Below are positions 1 to 6,795 of a stretch of 9,004 nt of DNA, one piece after another. The stretch is from Lachnospiraceae bacterium UBA3863 (GTDB lineage Bacteria > Bacillota > Clostridia > Lachnospirales > Lachnospiraceae). The stretch spans positions 1 through 9,004 of the forward strand of contig DGGX01000205.1 of assembly GCA_002392385.1 (NCBI GenBank), written 5' to 3'. The notes below the pieces were generated by a model. The model did no database searches, was not told the origin of the DNA, and saw only the letters and a list, made by a program, of their open reading frames with translations. The translations under genes were made by a program, and so were the position numbers. The number at the start of each line of letters is the position of its first letter. Positions within the stretch are counted from its first letter, which is position 1.

Positions 1-92
1 CCCAGGAATACGCGGACGCCATAGGCGCGGACTGCTACGCCCGGGACGCCATGGCCACCGTGCGGTACGCGGACAGCGTTTTCGGCTATTGA
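1..92 (+). CDS. C-terminal end of a corrinoid (cobalamin-binding) protein, partial
   Basis: Only the last 29 codons are present, read in the frame starting at base 3 and ending with TGA at 90-92. The peptide contains ADAIGADCYARDAM followed by a short helix-like tail ending in FGY. The pattern IGADxYAxDA is characteristic of the last strand and helix of B12-binding Rossmann domains in methyltransferase corrinoid proteins (MtbC/MtaC-like, or the MetH cobalamin module). In those proteins this end follows the DxHxxG...GG core, which lies outside the window. The usual residue in the motif is G (GADGYA); here it is C. The phosphatase gene begins 46 nt downstream, so the two could be co-transcribed. 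The family assignment is inferred from this short tail only. The methyl donor and partner methyltransferase cannot be told. Confidence 0.6.
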   Translation, partial: QEYADAIGADCYARDAMATVRYADSVFGY

Positions 93-138
93 GGGAGCAT
101 TGCGGATACCGGACAGGATGTCCGGCAGGAAGGACAGA

Positions 139-801
139 ATGAGAATCTACATCATCAGACACGGAGAGACCAGACTGAACGAAGAGGGAAGGCTGCAGGG
201 CTGGGTGGACGAGCCGCTCAACGCCCTGGGGGTCAGACTGGCCGAGGAGACCGGCAGGGCCTTGGGCAGGGAGAAGGTGCACTTCGACGCCTGCTATTCC
301 AGTCCTCTGCAGAGGGCGGTGAGAACGGCCGAGATCCTGCTCAGGGAGAGCGGCAACGAGGGTATCCCGATCCGCACCGACGACCGTCTGCGGGAGCTGG
401 GCATGGGCGTGCTGGACGGCCGGCGCATAGATCCGGCGGCCGGCGAGGTCGATCCGGACCACCTGCATTATCTCTTCCATGATCCCTGGCATATGCAGGC
501 CCCGGAGGGCGGCGAGAACACCCTGCAGGTGGTGGAGAGGACCCAGGCTTTTCTCAGGGAGCTCACAGCCCGGGACGACGGGAAGACCTATCTGGTCAGC
601 ATGCACGGGTTCGCCCTCCGCGCCATGCTCAACTGCCTCTATGAGGACCCGCAGGATTTCTACCACGGACGCGTGCCCTACAACTGCGTGATCAATATCG
701 TCGATGCGGAGAACGGGGAGATGCGGCTCACGGCGGACGACAGGCTCTACTATGATCCGTCCGAAGCCATTGACCGGTATGCCATAGGAACAGGAGAGTG
801 A
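139..801 (+). CDS. Histidine phosphatase superfamily protein (phosphoglycerate mutase-like)
   Basis: This is a 220-residue cytosolic enzyme of the cofactor-independent-looking phosphatase/mutase branch, which transfers phosphate through a phospho-histidine. The RHGET motif at residues 7-11 supplies the nucleophile His8. SPLQRAVRTA at 55-64 gives the phosphate-binding Arg59. LRELGMGVLDGR at 84-95 holds the probable acid Glu86, and SMHG at 154-157 supplies the second catalytic His156. Length is normal for the family (about 200-230). In-frame upstream starts exist (TTG at 100, ATG at 118), but ATG 139 has AGGAAGGA at 127-134 and the RHGET strand then begins at once, as in homologues. The substrate is not readable from sequence; family members act on phosphosugars, nucleotide or cofactor phosphates. 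The next gene starts 2 nt after this stop, which points to a shared transcript and possibly a phosphosugar role. Confidence 0.9.
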   Translation: MRIYIIRHGETRLNEEGRLQGWVDEPLNALGVRLAEETGRALGREKVHFDACYSSPLQRAVRTAEILLRESGNEGIPIRTDDRLRELGMGVLDGRRIDPAAGEVDPDHLHYLFHDPWHMQAPEGGENTLQVVERTQAFLRELTARDDGKTYLVSMHGFALRAMLNCLYEDPQDFYHGRVPYNCVINIVDAENGEMRLTADDRLYYDPSEAIDRYAIGTGE

Positions 802-803
802 AG

Positions 804-1907
804 ATGTACTTGTACGAGAATCCGCTGTGGATCCGGGACCTGGACCGCGTGGTCGACACGCTGCCGGAGCTGGCGCGGCTGGAAGGAAAGACGGTCCTGA
901 TCACCGGTGCCGGCGGCCTGATCTGCAGCGCCGCCGCCGATATCCTGCTGCGGTACAACGACAGGCTGGAGGCGTCCGCCCGCCGGATCACGGTGCTGGC
1001 GGCCGGCCGCAGCCGGGACAGGATGGCGGCCCGTTACGGGAGCCGTCTCAGGGAGCCGGGGGAGGAGGGAGACCTCTTTTATATCCCCTACGACGCGGCC
1101 GCGGGAGACAACCGTCTCAAAGACCTCCTGCCCCAGGGCTGCGCCTATGTCCTCCACGGGGCATCCAATGCCTACCCCGGGATGATCGTGAAGGAGCCCG
1201 TAGACACCATGCTCTCCAATTTCACGGGCCTGTATGAGCTGCTGACCTTTCTCAGGGAGACCGGCGGCGGCCGGCTCCTCTTCGTCTCCAGCAGCGAGGT
1301 CTACGGACAGAAAAAAGGGATACAGCCTTACCGTGAAGACGAGTATGGCTATATCGACCTTCTGAATCCCCGCAATTCCTATTCCGTGGGCAAAAGGGCC
1401 GCCGAGACCCTCTGCGCCAGCTATGCCGCCCAGTACGGGGAGGCGGGTGTGGAGACGGTGATCGCCCGGCCGGGCCACATCTACGGGCCCACGGCGTCAC
1501 GGAGCGACAACCGCGTCTCCAGTGCCTGGGCCTACGCGGCGGCGCGCGGGGAGGATATCGTCATGAAGAGCGACGGCGCCCAGATCCGCAGCTACTGCTA
1601 CTGCGTCGACTGTGCGGCCGCCATGCTGAAGATCCTTGTCCTGGGGGACAATGGCCGCGCCTATAACATCTCCAATCCGGACTCCGTCATCTCCATACGC
1701 CGGATGGCGGAGATCCTGACACAGGCGGCAGGCGTCCGCCTGATCCGGGAGGAGGCCACGGCGGAGGAGAAGAAGGGCTTCAATCCCATGAGCAATTCTT
1801 CCCTCGACGCGGAGAGCCTGCTGGCCCTGGGCTGGAAGGGAGCTTTCGACGCGGAGACCGGGCTGGCCCACACCGTAGCCATCCTGCAGGGACTGGCGGC
1901 GGACTGA
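804..1907 (+). CDS. NAD(P)-dependent epimerase/dehydratase (extended SDR family)
   Basis: The 367-residue protein has the layout of nucleotide-sugar epimerases, dehydratases and decarboxylases. An unusual leader of about 28 residues precedes the Rossmann strand and the dinucleotide loop TGAGGLIC at 34-41. Next come the catalytic Ser region FVSSSEVYG at 160-168 and the YxxxK pair Tyr193/Lys197 in NSYSVGK. RPGHIYGP (222-229) and RSYCYCVDCAAAML (262-274) follow and are typical of the substrate-binding half. The third glycine of the usual GxxGxxG loop is Cys41. I chose ATG 804 because AGGAG at 792-796 lies 7 nt upstream; GTG 798 overlaps the previous stop and has poorer spacing. The preceding phosphatase is almost contiguous, so a two-gene unit in sugar-nucleotide or glycan metabolism is plausible. 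The exact substrate is unknown. The gene ends 15 nt before the convergent kdpE stop. Confidence 0.88.
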   Translation: MYLYENPLWIRDLDRVVDTLPELARLEGKTVLITGAGGLICSAAADILLRYNDRLEASARRITVLAAGRSRDRMAARYGSRLREPGEEGDLFYIPYDAAAGDNRLKDLLPQGCAYVLHGASNAYPGMIVKEPVDTMLSNFTGLYELLTFLRETGGGRLLFVSSSEVYGQKKGIQPYREDEYGYIDLLNPRNSYSVGKRAAETLCASYAAQYGEAGVETVIARPGHIYGPTASRSDNRVSSAWAYAAARGEDIVMKSDGAQIRSYCYCVDCAAAMLKILVLGDNGRAYNISNPDSVISIRRMAEILTQAAGVRLIREEATAEEKKGFNPMSNSSLDAESLLALGWKGAFDAETGLAHTVAILQGLAAD

Positions 1908-1909
1908 GC

Positions 1910-1923
1910 AGGCCCCGGGGCCT
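1910..1923. repeat. GC-rich palindrome between convergent gene ends
   Basis: AGGCCCCGGGGCCT is a perfect 14-bp palindrome between the epimerase stop (1905-1907) and the kdpE stop (1923-1925). As RNA it could fold with 5 bp and a CCGG loop on either strand. There is no T-tract on either side, so it is at best a weak bidirectional terminator or a block to convergent transcripts. It may be chance in GC-rich DNA. Confidence 0.35.
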
Positions 1924-2621
1924 CACTCCACCTTCAGCATGCGGTAGCCCACCCCCACATGGGTCTGGATATACTGCGGCCCGTCAGGACCGGATTCCAG
2001 CTTGCGGCGGAGAGTGGCCATGAAGACCCGGAGGGAGGCAATGTCGTTGTCCCAGCTGGTGCCCCAGATGTTCCGGGTGATGAAGGTATGCGTCAGGACC
2101 TTGCCGGTGTTTCTGGCCATCAGGCACAGGAGCTTGTATTCGATGGGGGTCAGGTGGAGCTCCTGCCCGCCGAGGGTGACACAGCCGGCAGCATAGTCGA
2201 TCCGGAGCTGCCCGTTGACAAAAACAGACTCGCCCGGGGCAGAGCTTTCCAGCAGAGCCAGCCGTCTCTGGGTGACCCGGAGACGGGCCAGCAGCTCGTC
2301 CACAGAAAAAGGTTTGGTAAGATAATCATCCGCGCCCGCGTCCAGGGCGCGGATTTTGTCTGTGTCCTCACTTCTGGCGCTGATCACGATGACGGGCATG
2401 TTGGACCAGCTGCGGATCCGCTCGATCACCTCCACGCCGTCGATATCCGGGAGACCCAGGTCCAGCAGGACGATGTCCGGATTGTGGGAGGCGGCAGCCA
2501 GAACGGCGCTCTCCCCTGTGTCCGCCGTGAGATAGGCGTAGTCGTGGGCCTTCAGGGTCAGGGTGATCAGGCTGCGGACAGGGGCGTCGTCCTCCACCAC
2601 CAGTATTCTGGTCTTATTCAT
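1923..2621 (-). CDS. kdpE: OmpR-family response regulator KdpE
   Basis: A 232-residue cytosolic transcription factor with a receiver domain (about 1-120) and a winged-helix DNA-binding domain (about 130-230). The receiver has the acidic pair Asp11/Asp12, phospho-acceptor Asp54 in VLLDLGLPD, the switch Ser81 and Lys103 in LTKPF. The effector domain shows HLTPIEYKLLCLMARNTGKV and ends GVGYRM, as in KdpE/OmpR proteins. Length equals that of the E. coli protein (about 225). KdpE is named from the partner: its start overlaps the last 8 nt of kdpD, so the two are translationally coupled. In E. coli it activates kdpFABC under K+ limitation. No kdp ATPase genes are in this window, and the linked transporter is KtrAB, so I infer it controls the ktrB operon it belongs to. 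Confidence 0.92.
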   Translation of the reverse strand: MNKTRILVVEDDAPVRSLITLTLKAHDYAYLTADTGESAVLAAASHNPDIVLLDLGLPDIDGVEVIERIRSWSNMPVIVISARSEDTDKIRALDAGADDYLTKPFSVDELLARLRVTQRRLALLESSAPGESVFVNGQLRIDYAAGCVTLGGQELHLTPIEYKLLCLMARNTGKVLTHTFITRNIWGTSWDNDIASLRVFMATLRRKLESGPDGPQYIQTHVGVGYRMLKVE

Positions 2622-4653
2622 GCAATATCACCTCCTCGGCGGGCAGAGAGAATTCAAAGATACATCCGTGGGGCACATTGTCCCGGAGGGTCAGTTCACC
2701 GCCGTGGGCCCGGACTATGGAGCGGCACAGATAGAGTCCCAGTCCCAGACTGCGGCGGCTGTCAGCCACAGAATGCCGGCCGGTATAGAACATGTCAAAA
2801 ACATAGGGTTTGGCCTCATCGGGGATGCCGGGGCCGGTGTCGGATACGTGGAGCAGGATCTCAGACCCGCGCCGTCTGGCTCCCACCAGGATCTCCGTTC
2901 CGGCGGGCGTGTATTTGACGGCATTTTCCGCCAGATTGATGATCACCTGGATGATCAGCTTGGCATCCATGCGGGCCAGGAGGAGCGTCTCCCCGTCCCC
3001 TCTGGGATCCCTTCCTTCGATCCGCAGACTGTGTCCCCGTCCGCGGACATGCTGCAGGGCCTCCTCCATCACCTCTTCCACGGGCTGGGGCGACAGACGC
3101 AGCTCCATCCGGCCTTCCCGGATCCTGGAGACAGCCAGGAGATTCTCCACCAGGCTGATGAGCCACTGAGAATCCTCATAAATATCCGTATAGACCTGCA
3201 TCCGGGTCTGGGCGTCCATCAGGTCGCCCCCGTGCAGGAGATTATCCGCGTTGCCGGAGATGGAGGTCAGGGGCGTCCGAAGATCATGGGAGATGGCGCG
3301 CAGAAGGTCCGCCCGGAGCTGTTCATTGCGGGCCCGCACGGCCGCCTCCTCTTTCTCCTTGTGGTTGCGGTCGTTCTCGATGGCCAGGGCGCATTCGCCC
3401 ACGATGGATAGGAGAAAGCTGTCAAAAGGGACATCCACGGGGACGTCCCGTCTGTCCACGGCGATGACGCCGAAGGCCTTGCCCCGGATCACGACGGGCA
3501 GGAAGAGGAAGTCCGCGTCCGGAAAGACCTCTGTGGAAGCGCCGGCCCGTTTCCGGCTGCGCAGGGACCAGGCGGCCACTTCCCGTTCCCTGTCCCCCGG
3601 GCCCTCCCGGGGCCCGTCCTCCTGCAGGGGATAGTAGACACAGTCCCCCAGCCTGCCTCCCTGCTCAGGATAGACGGCGATCCCGCAGCCCAGAAGCTTG
3701 CGCAGCTGGTCCGCCGTCACCCGCAGGATCTCCTCCTCGCCCCGGGCCTTGCCCAGCTGCTGGTCCGTATCGTAGAGGATCTTGGCCCGGTAGGCGGCCT
3801 GGGCGGACAGCTTGATCTGGTCCTTGAGCCTGGCGGCCAGGGTGCCGGTGATGACGGCGGTGGCCAGCAGGATGGCAAAGGTGACCGGATAGCCGCTGCC
3901 GTAGGCGTGGAAGGTATACCGGGGCTCGGTGAGGAAGAAGTTGAAGAGCACCACGCTGAGCACGGCGCTGATGACGCTGCAGGCATAGCCCCGTGTGAAG
4001 ACGGAGATCAGCAGGACGCCCAGGATGTACACAGGGGTGATGTTATATTCCGCGAAATGGAGCCGCAGGAAGAGGGAGCCCAGGAAGGTGACCAGGGACA
4101 GGATCAGACCCATGATCAAAAGGTCGGAGACCCCCGACAGGATCTGCCCGGGGACATGTACGCGGCCCTCCCGGTAATCGCTGTCGGAGGCGGGGTCCGG
4201 GATGATATGGACATCGATATCCGGTGTCAGGGCCCGGATCCGCTCGCTCAGCGGCTGGGGGCCCCAGATATGGCGGCGGCGGGTGCTGCTGCGGCCCAGG
4301 ACCAGGATCGTGATGCCGGACACGCGGACGAATTCCGCGATCTGCTCCACCACATCCTCCCCGTCCACGACGGAGATATCCGCGCCGAGATGCTCGGCCA
4401 GCCGCATGTTGGCATGCAGTCGCTCCCGGTCAGCCGCGGACATATTGCGGGAACCGGGTGTCTGGACATAGAGGGCTGTGAAACTTCCCCGGAAAGCGGC
4501 AGCCATTCTGGAGGCTGTGTGCATGATGCGGGCATTGGAAGGGGAGGAAGACAGACAGGCCAGGATATGTTCACCGCCTGCGCGGTCTGCTGTGGGATCT
4601 TTCTGCATGACTGTGCTTGTCCTTCTGCGCCGTGTGTCTGAGATCTCTCTCAT
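2614..4653 (-). CDS. kdpD: KdpD-type sensor histidine kinase lacking the N-terminal KdpD domain
   Basis: A 679-residue membrane kinase. A basic leader is followed by a USP domain (about 28-155), four hydrophobic segments of the DUF4118 type (about 176-196, 205-219, 223-241, 256-274) and a GAF-like region (about 295-425). The HisKA domain has His456 in AISHDLRTPLTS. The ATPase domain has the N-box around Asn573/Asn577, the G1 box DTGPGI at 605-610 and the G2 box GLGL at 637-640. E. coli KdpD is about 894 residues. The missing part is the N-terminal KdpD domain with its Walker ATP-binding motifs, and only 58 nt separate this start from the ktrA stop. The USP domain carries Ser35-x-Ser37, twenty residues, then FTALY at 58-62, matching the c-di-AMP signature of S. 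aureus KdpD. ATG 4653 has GAGGTG 5 nt upstream; ATG 4608 is a weaker alternative. Confidence 0.93.
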   Translation of the reverse strand: MREISDTRRRRTSTVMQKDPTADRAGGEHILACLSSSPSNARIMHTASRMAAAFRGSFTALYVQTPGSRNMSAADRERLHANMRLAEHLGADISVVDGEDVVEQIAEFVRVSGITILVLGRSSTRRRHIWGPQPLSERIRALTPDIDVHIIPDPASDSDYREGRVHVPGQILSGVSDLLIMGLILSLVTFLGSLFLRLHFAEYNITPVYILGVLLISVFTRGYACSVISAVLSVVLFNFFLTEPRYTFHAYGSGYPVTFAILLATAVITGTLAARLKDQIKLSAQAAYRAKILYDTDQQLGKARGEEEILRVTADQLRKLLGCGIAVYPEQGGRLGDCVYYPLQEDGPREGPGDREREVAAWSLRSRKRAGASTEVFPDADFLFLPVVIRGKAFGVIAVDRRDVPVDVPFDSFLLSIVGECALAIENDRNHKEKEEAAVRARNEQLRADLLRAISHDLRTPLTSISGNADNLLHGGDLMDAQTRMQVYTDIYEDSQWLISLVENLLAVSRIREGRMELRLSPQPVEEVMEEALQHVRGRGHSLRIEGRDPRGDGETLLLARMDAKLIIQVIINLAENAVKYTPAGTEILVGARRRGSEILLHVSDTGPGIPDEAKPYVFDMFYTGRHSVADSRRSLGLGLYLCRSIVRAHGGELTLRDNVPHGCIFEFSLPAEEVILHE
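2627..2636 (-). promoter_or_regulatory. Full-length Shine-Dalgarno site for kdpE inside kdpD
   Basis: Read on the minus strand, AGGAGGTGAT lies within the last codons of kdpD. It is complementary over ten bases to the usual 3' end of bacterial 16S rRNA. Spacing from GGAGG to the kdpE ATG is 9 nt. It fixes the kdpE start and suggests strong independent initiation, in addition to coupling through the 8-nt gene overlap. Confidence 0.8.
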
Positions 4654-4685
4654 TGTAACACCTCAGTTCACTCAGAAACAGTATT

Positions 4686-4703
4686 TCCGGATGTCGATCC
4701 GGA
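4686..4703 (-). repeat. Hairpin in the ktrA-kdpD spacer
   Basis: TCCGGAT and ATCCGGA form a perfect 7-bp stem around a 4-nt loop, just after the ktrA stop and about 33 nt before the kdpD start. On the transcribed strand the hairpin is followed by a mixed sequence (AATACTGTTT), not a proper U-tract. It is therefore more likely an RNA-stability or processing element, or a leaky attenuator between transporter and regulator genes, than a full terminator. Function is inferred only. Confidence 0.4.
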
Positions 4704-4711
4704 GAGGGCGG

Positions 4712-5359
4712 TCATATGCGGAAGCATTTCTGCAGGGCCCGGTATTCCCCCAGGACCAGCATGGACATGTCCGCTTCCAGCCGCATGTCCGGTCGTACCA
4801 CCACATTCATGCGGCTGCCCTGCTTCACGGCGATGATCTGGATATCGAACTTTCTGCGCACATCCAGCTCCCTGACCGTGCGGCCGACCCAGCGGGCGGG
4901 TATGGAAACTTCGAAAATGGAATGTGAATCATCCAGCTCGATATAGTCCAGAATATGGTCGGAGCTGTAGCGGATGGCCGTCCAGACAGCCACCTGCCTC
5001 TCCGGATAGACCACCTCGTCGGCGCCGTTGCGGAGCAGGAACTTGGTCTGGATATCCTGCTCGCCCCGGGCCACCACCATGCGGGCGCCCAGCTCCTTCA
5101 GAAGAGAGGTGGTCTCCAGGGAGCTCTGAAAGTCCCCGCCGATAGCCACGATGCAGACGTCATATTCGGGGATCCCCAGAGAACGGAGAAAATCCTCCCT
5201 CGTGCTGTCCCCGATCTGGGCCCTTGTGACATAGGGCAGCACCTCATTCACCCGCTGCTCGTCATGATCCACCGCCATCACCTCGTGGCCCAGAAGCTGG
5301 AGCTGCCTGGCGGCATGCCGTCCGAACCTGCCGAGACCGATGAGAAGAACTGATTTCAT
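4712..5359 (-). CDS. ktrA: KtrA/TrkA-family potassium channel gating subunit
   Basis: A 215-residue cytosolic RCK protein that forms the ring regulating KtrB. The N-terminal Rossmann (RCK_N) half starts MKSVLLIGLGRFG; Gly8, Gly10 and Gly13 form the nucleotide loop and Asp31, at the end of strand 2 (VMAVDHDE), is the usual ribose contact. VAIGGDFQSSLETT (71-84) matches the VAIG-type segment of KtrA. The RCK_C (TrkA_C) half runs from about 140 to 210 (IFEVSIP...IIAVKQ...MLVLG). Length matches single-RCK KtrA/KtrC (about 220) and not the double-RCK TrkA of E. coli (about 458). ATG 5359 is preferred over GTG 5365 because GGAGG lies 5 nt before it, and the GTG would overlap that site. RCK_C of S. 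aureus KtrA binds c-di-AMP; whether this one does is inference. It lies 33 nt after ktrB. Confidence 0.93.
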   Translation of the reverse strand: MKSVLLIGLGRFGRHAARQLQLLGHEVMAVDHDEQRVNEVLPYVTRAQIGDSTREDFLRSLGIPEYDVCIVAIGGDFQSSLETTSLLKELGARMVVARGEQDIQTKFLLRNGADEVVYPERQVAVWTAIRYSSDHILDYIELDDSHSIFEVSIPARWVGRTVRELDVRRKFDIQIIAVKQGSRMNVVVRPDMRLEADMSMLVLGEYRALQKCFRI

Positions 5360-5392
5360 AAACACCTCCGGAGCTTCATCCTCCGTTAATAC

Positions 5393-6769
5393 TTAACCGA
5401 CAGTAATATCTTCCTTGGGAAGCCGGGAGCAGGAGACATCCGCCCGGGGAAGGGCCGCGTAGAAGAGGGTCAGTCCGCCCACCCGGCCGAAGAACATCAG
5501 GAACATCAGGATACAGCGGGACAGGGTCCCCAGCGTGGGCGTCAGGCCCAGCGTCAGCCCGACGGTGCCGATGGCGGAGGCCGTCTCGAAGAGACAGTCC
5601 CCCAGGGGCAGCCCCTCTCCCGCGCTGATCACCATGGCACTGAGGAGGAAGAGGAAGAGATACATGCCCATAATGGCGGAGGCCGTCCGGATGGTCTCCC
5701 TGTCGAGCCGGCGCCCGAACAGACGGGCATCCTCCCTGTGGGAGAAGACTGCGGCCATATTGGCCAGGAGGAGCACAAAGGTGGTGGTCTTCATGCCGCC
5801 GGCCGTCGAGCCCGGCGAGCCCCCGATCAGCATCAGCAGGATCAGGACCGCCCGGCTGTCTCCGCTCAGGGCGGTCAGATCGGCCGTGTTGAAGCCGGCC
5901 GTCCTGGCCGTGACCGACTGAAAGAGGGCGGCCAGTATACGCTCGCTGCCCGACAGTCCCTCCAGGTCCGTGAGATAGAACCAGAGGGCCGGCACAAGGA
6001 TCAGGAGGGCCGTGGAGATCAGGATGACCTTGGTCTGCAGATGCCAGCGCCGGACCCGCAGTCCGTTCCTGCGCAGGTCCTCCCAGGTGAAGAAACCGAT
6101 ACCGCCGGTCACGATCAGCCCCATGACCGCCCCGTTGATGACCGGGTGTCCCGTGAAGGCCGTCAGTGACACGAACTGCGCCTGCCGCGTCCCCAGAATG
6201 TCGAATCCCGCGTTGCAGAAGGCAGAGACCGAATGAAAAACAGCCATCCACGCGCCTCGCGGACCATAGCCCCGGACAAAGACCGGCAGCATACACAGGG
6301 CACCCAGGGCCTCCGCCGCAAGCGTACCGGTCAGGATCAGTCCGGTGAGGGACACGATGCCCCCCAGCTGCGGCGCGGAGACCGCCTCCTGCATGGTGGT
6401 GCGCCTGAGGAGGGTGATCTTCCTTCCGGACAGACCGGCAAAAGCGACCGCGTAGGTCACCAGTCCCAGACCGCCCACCTGGATCAGGGCCAGAATGACG
6501 GCCTGCCCGAAGTCCGACCAGTAGACAGCCGTGTCCCGCACCACCAGGCCCGTCACACAGACAGCGGAGACAGAGGTGAACAGCGCGTCGGCCATAGAAG
6601 CCGGCTGATCTCCCCTTACGGCGGCCGGCAGCATCAGCAGCAGGGCGCCGGTCAGGATGACGGCTCCGAAGCCCATAAGGATAATGAGAAAAGAGTTAAG
6701 CCCCGCAGCGGCCGGCAGTGTCTTCCTTCCGGCGGCTGCATGGGCATCAGCGTACAGATATCGCGGCAT
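5393..6769 (-). CDS. ktrB: KtrB/TrkH-family potassium uptake membrane subunit
   Basis: A 458-residue integral membrane protein made of four membrane-pore-membrane units. The four pore-loop filter segments are visible: SVSAVCVTGL (66-75), SVSAFCNAGFD (180-190), SVTARTAGFN (285-294) and TASAIGTVGLTLG (396-408). Each has the conserved filter glycine (Gly74, 188, 292, 404). GGSPGSTAGGMKTTT at 316-330 corresponds to the intramembrane gating loop of the third unit in KtrB. Length matches KtrB (about 450) rather than TrkH (about 480). It imports K+, probably Na+-dependent as in characterised Ktr systems, together with KtrA encoded just downstream. ATG 6769 has GGAGG 6 nt upstream. It is the first gene of the minus-strand operon ktrB-ktrA-kdpD-kdpE. 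Confidence 0.94.
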   Translation of the reverse strand: MPRYLYADAHAAAGRKTLPAAAGLNSFLIILMGFGAVILTGALLLMLPAAVRGDQPASMADALFTSVSAVCVTGLVVRDTAVYWSDFGQAVILALIQVGGLGLVTYAVAFAGLSGRKITLLRRTTMQEAVSAPQLGGIVSLTGLILTGTLAAEALGALCMLPVFVRGYGPRGAWMAVFHSVSAFCNAGFDILGTRQAQFVSLTAFTGHPVINGAVMGLIVTGGIGFFTWEDLRRNGLRVRRWHLQTKVILISTALLILVPALWFYLTDLEGLSGSERILAALFQSVTARTAGFNTADLTALSGDSRAVLILLMLIGGSPGSTAGGMKTTTFVLLLANMAAVFSHREDARLFGRRLDRETIRTASAIMGMYLFLFLLSAMVISAGEGLPLGDCLFETASAIGTVGLTLGLTPTLGTLSRCILMFLMFFGRVGGLTLFYAALPRADVSCSRLPKEDITVG

Positions 6770-6795
6770 AAATGACCTCCAGGTAAGATCTCTTG

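Noticed and set aside
750..1478. Minus-strand open frame of 242 codons over the phosphatase end and the SDR gene
   Set aside because: It is the shadow of the SDR gene, whose catalytic motifs are all intact in the plus-strand frame; the antisense product is Gly/Arg/Pro-rich with no motif.
1910..1923. Palindrome as a strong intrinsic terminator of both convergent operons
   Set aside because: The palindrome is real, but neither strand has a following T-tract, so I list it only as a repeat with possible weak terminator activity.
1959..2918. Plus-strand open frame of 319 codons over kdpE and the end of kdpD
   Set aside because: It is antisense to two well-recognised genes, has no domain features, and its open length is explained by high GC and the codon bias of the opposite strand.
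3907..4641. Plus-strand open frame of 244 codons opposite the KdpD membrane and USP regions
   Set aside because: It is rich in Asp, Gln and Gly without family features, and lies entirely antisense to kdpD.
5376..6296. Minus-strand open frame of 306 codons in another frame within ktrB
   Set aside because: It is in the wrong frame: KtrB filter motifs occur only in the 5393-6769 frame, and this translation is a low-complexity Gly/Arg/His-rich shadow.
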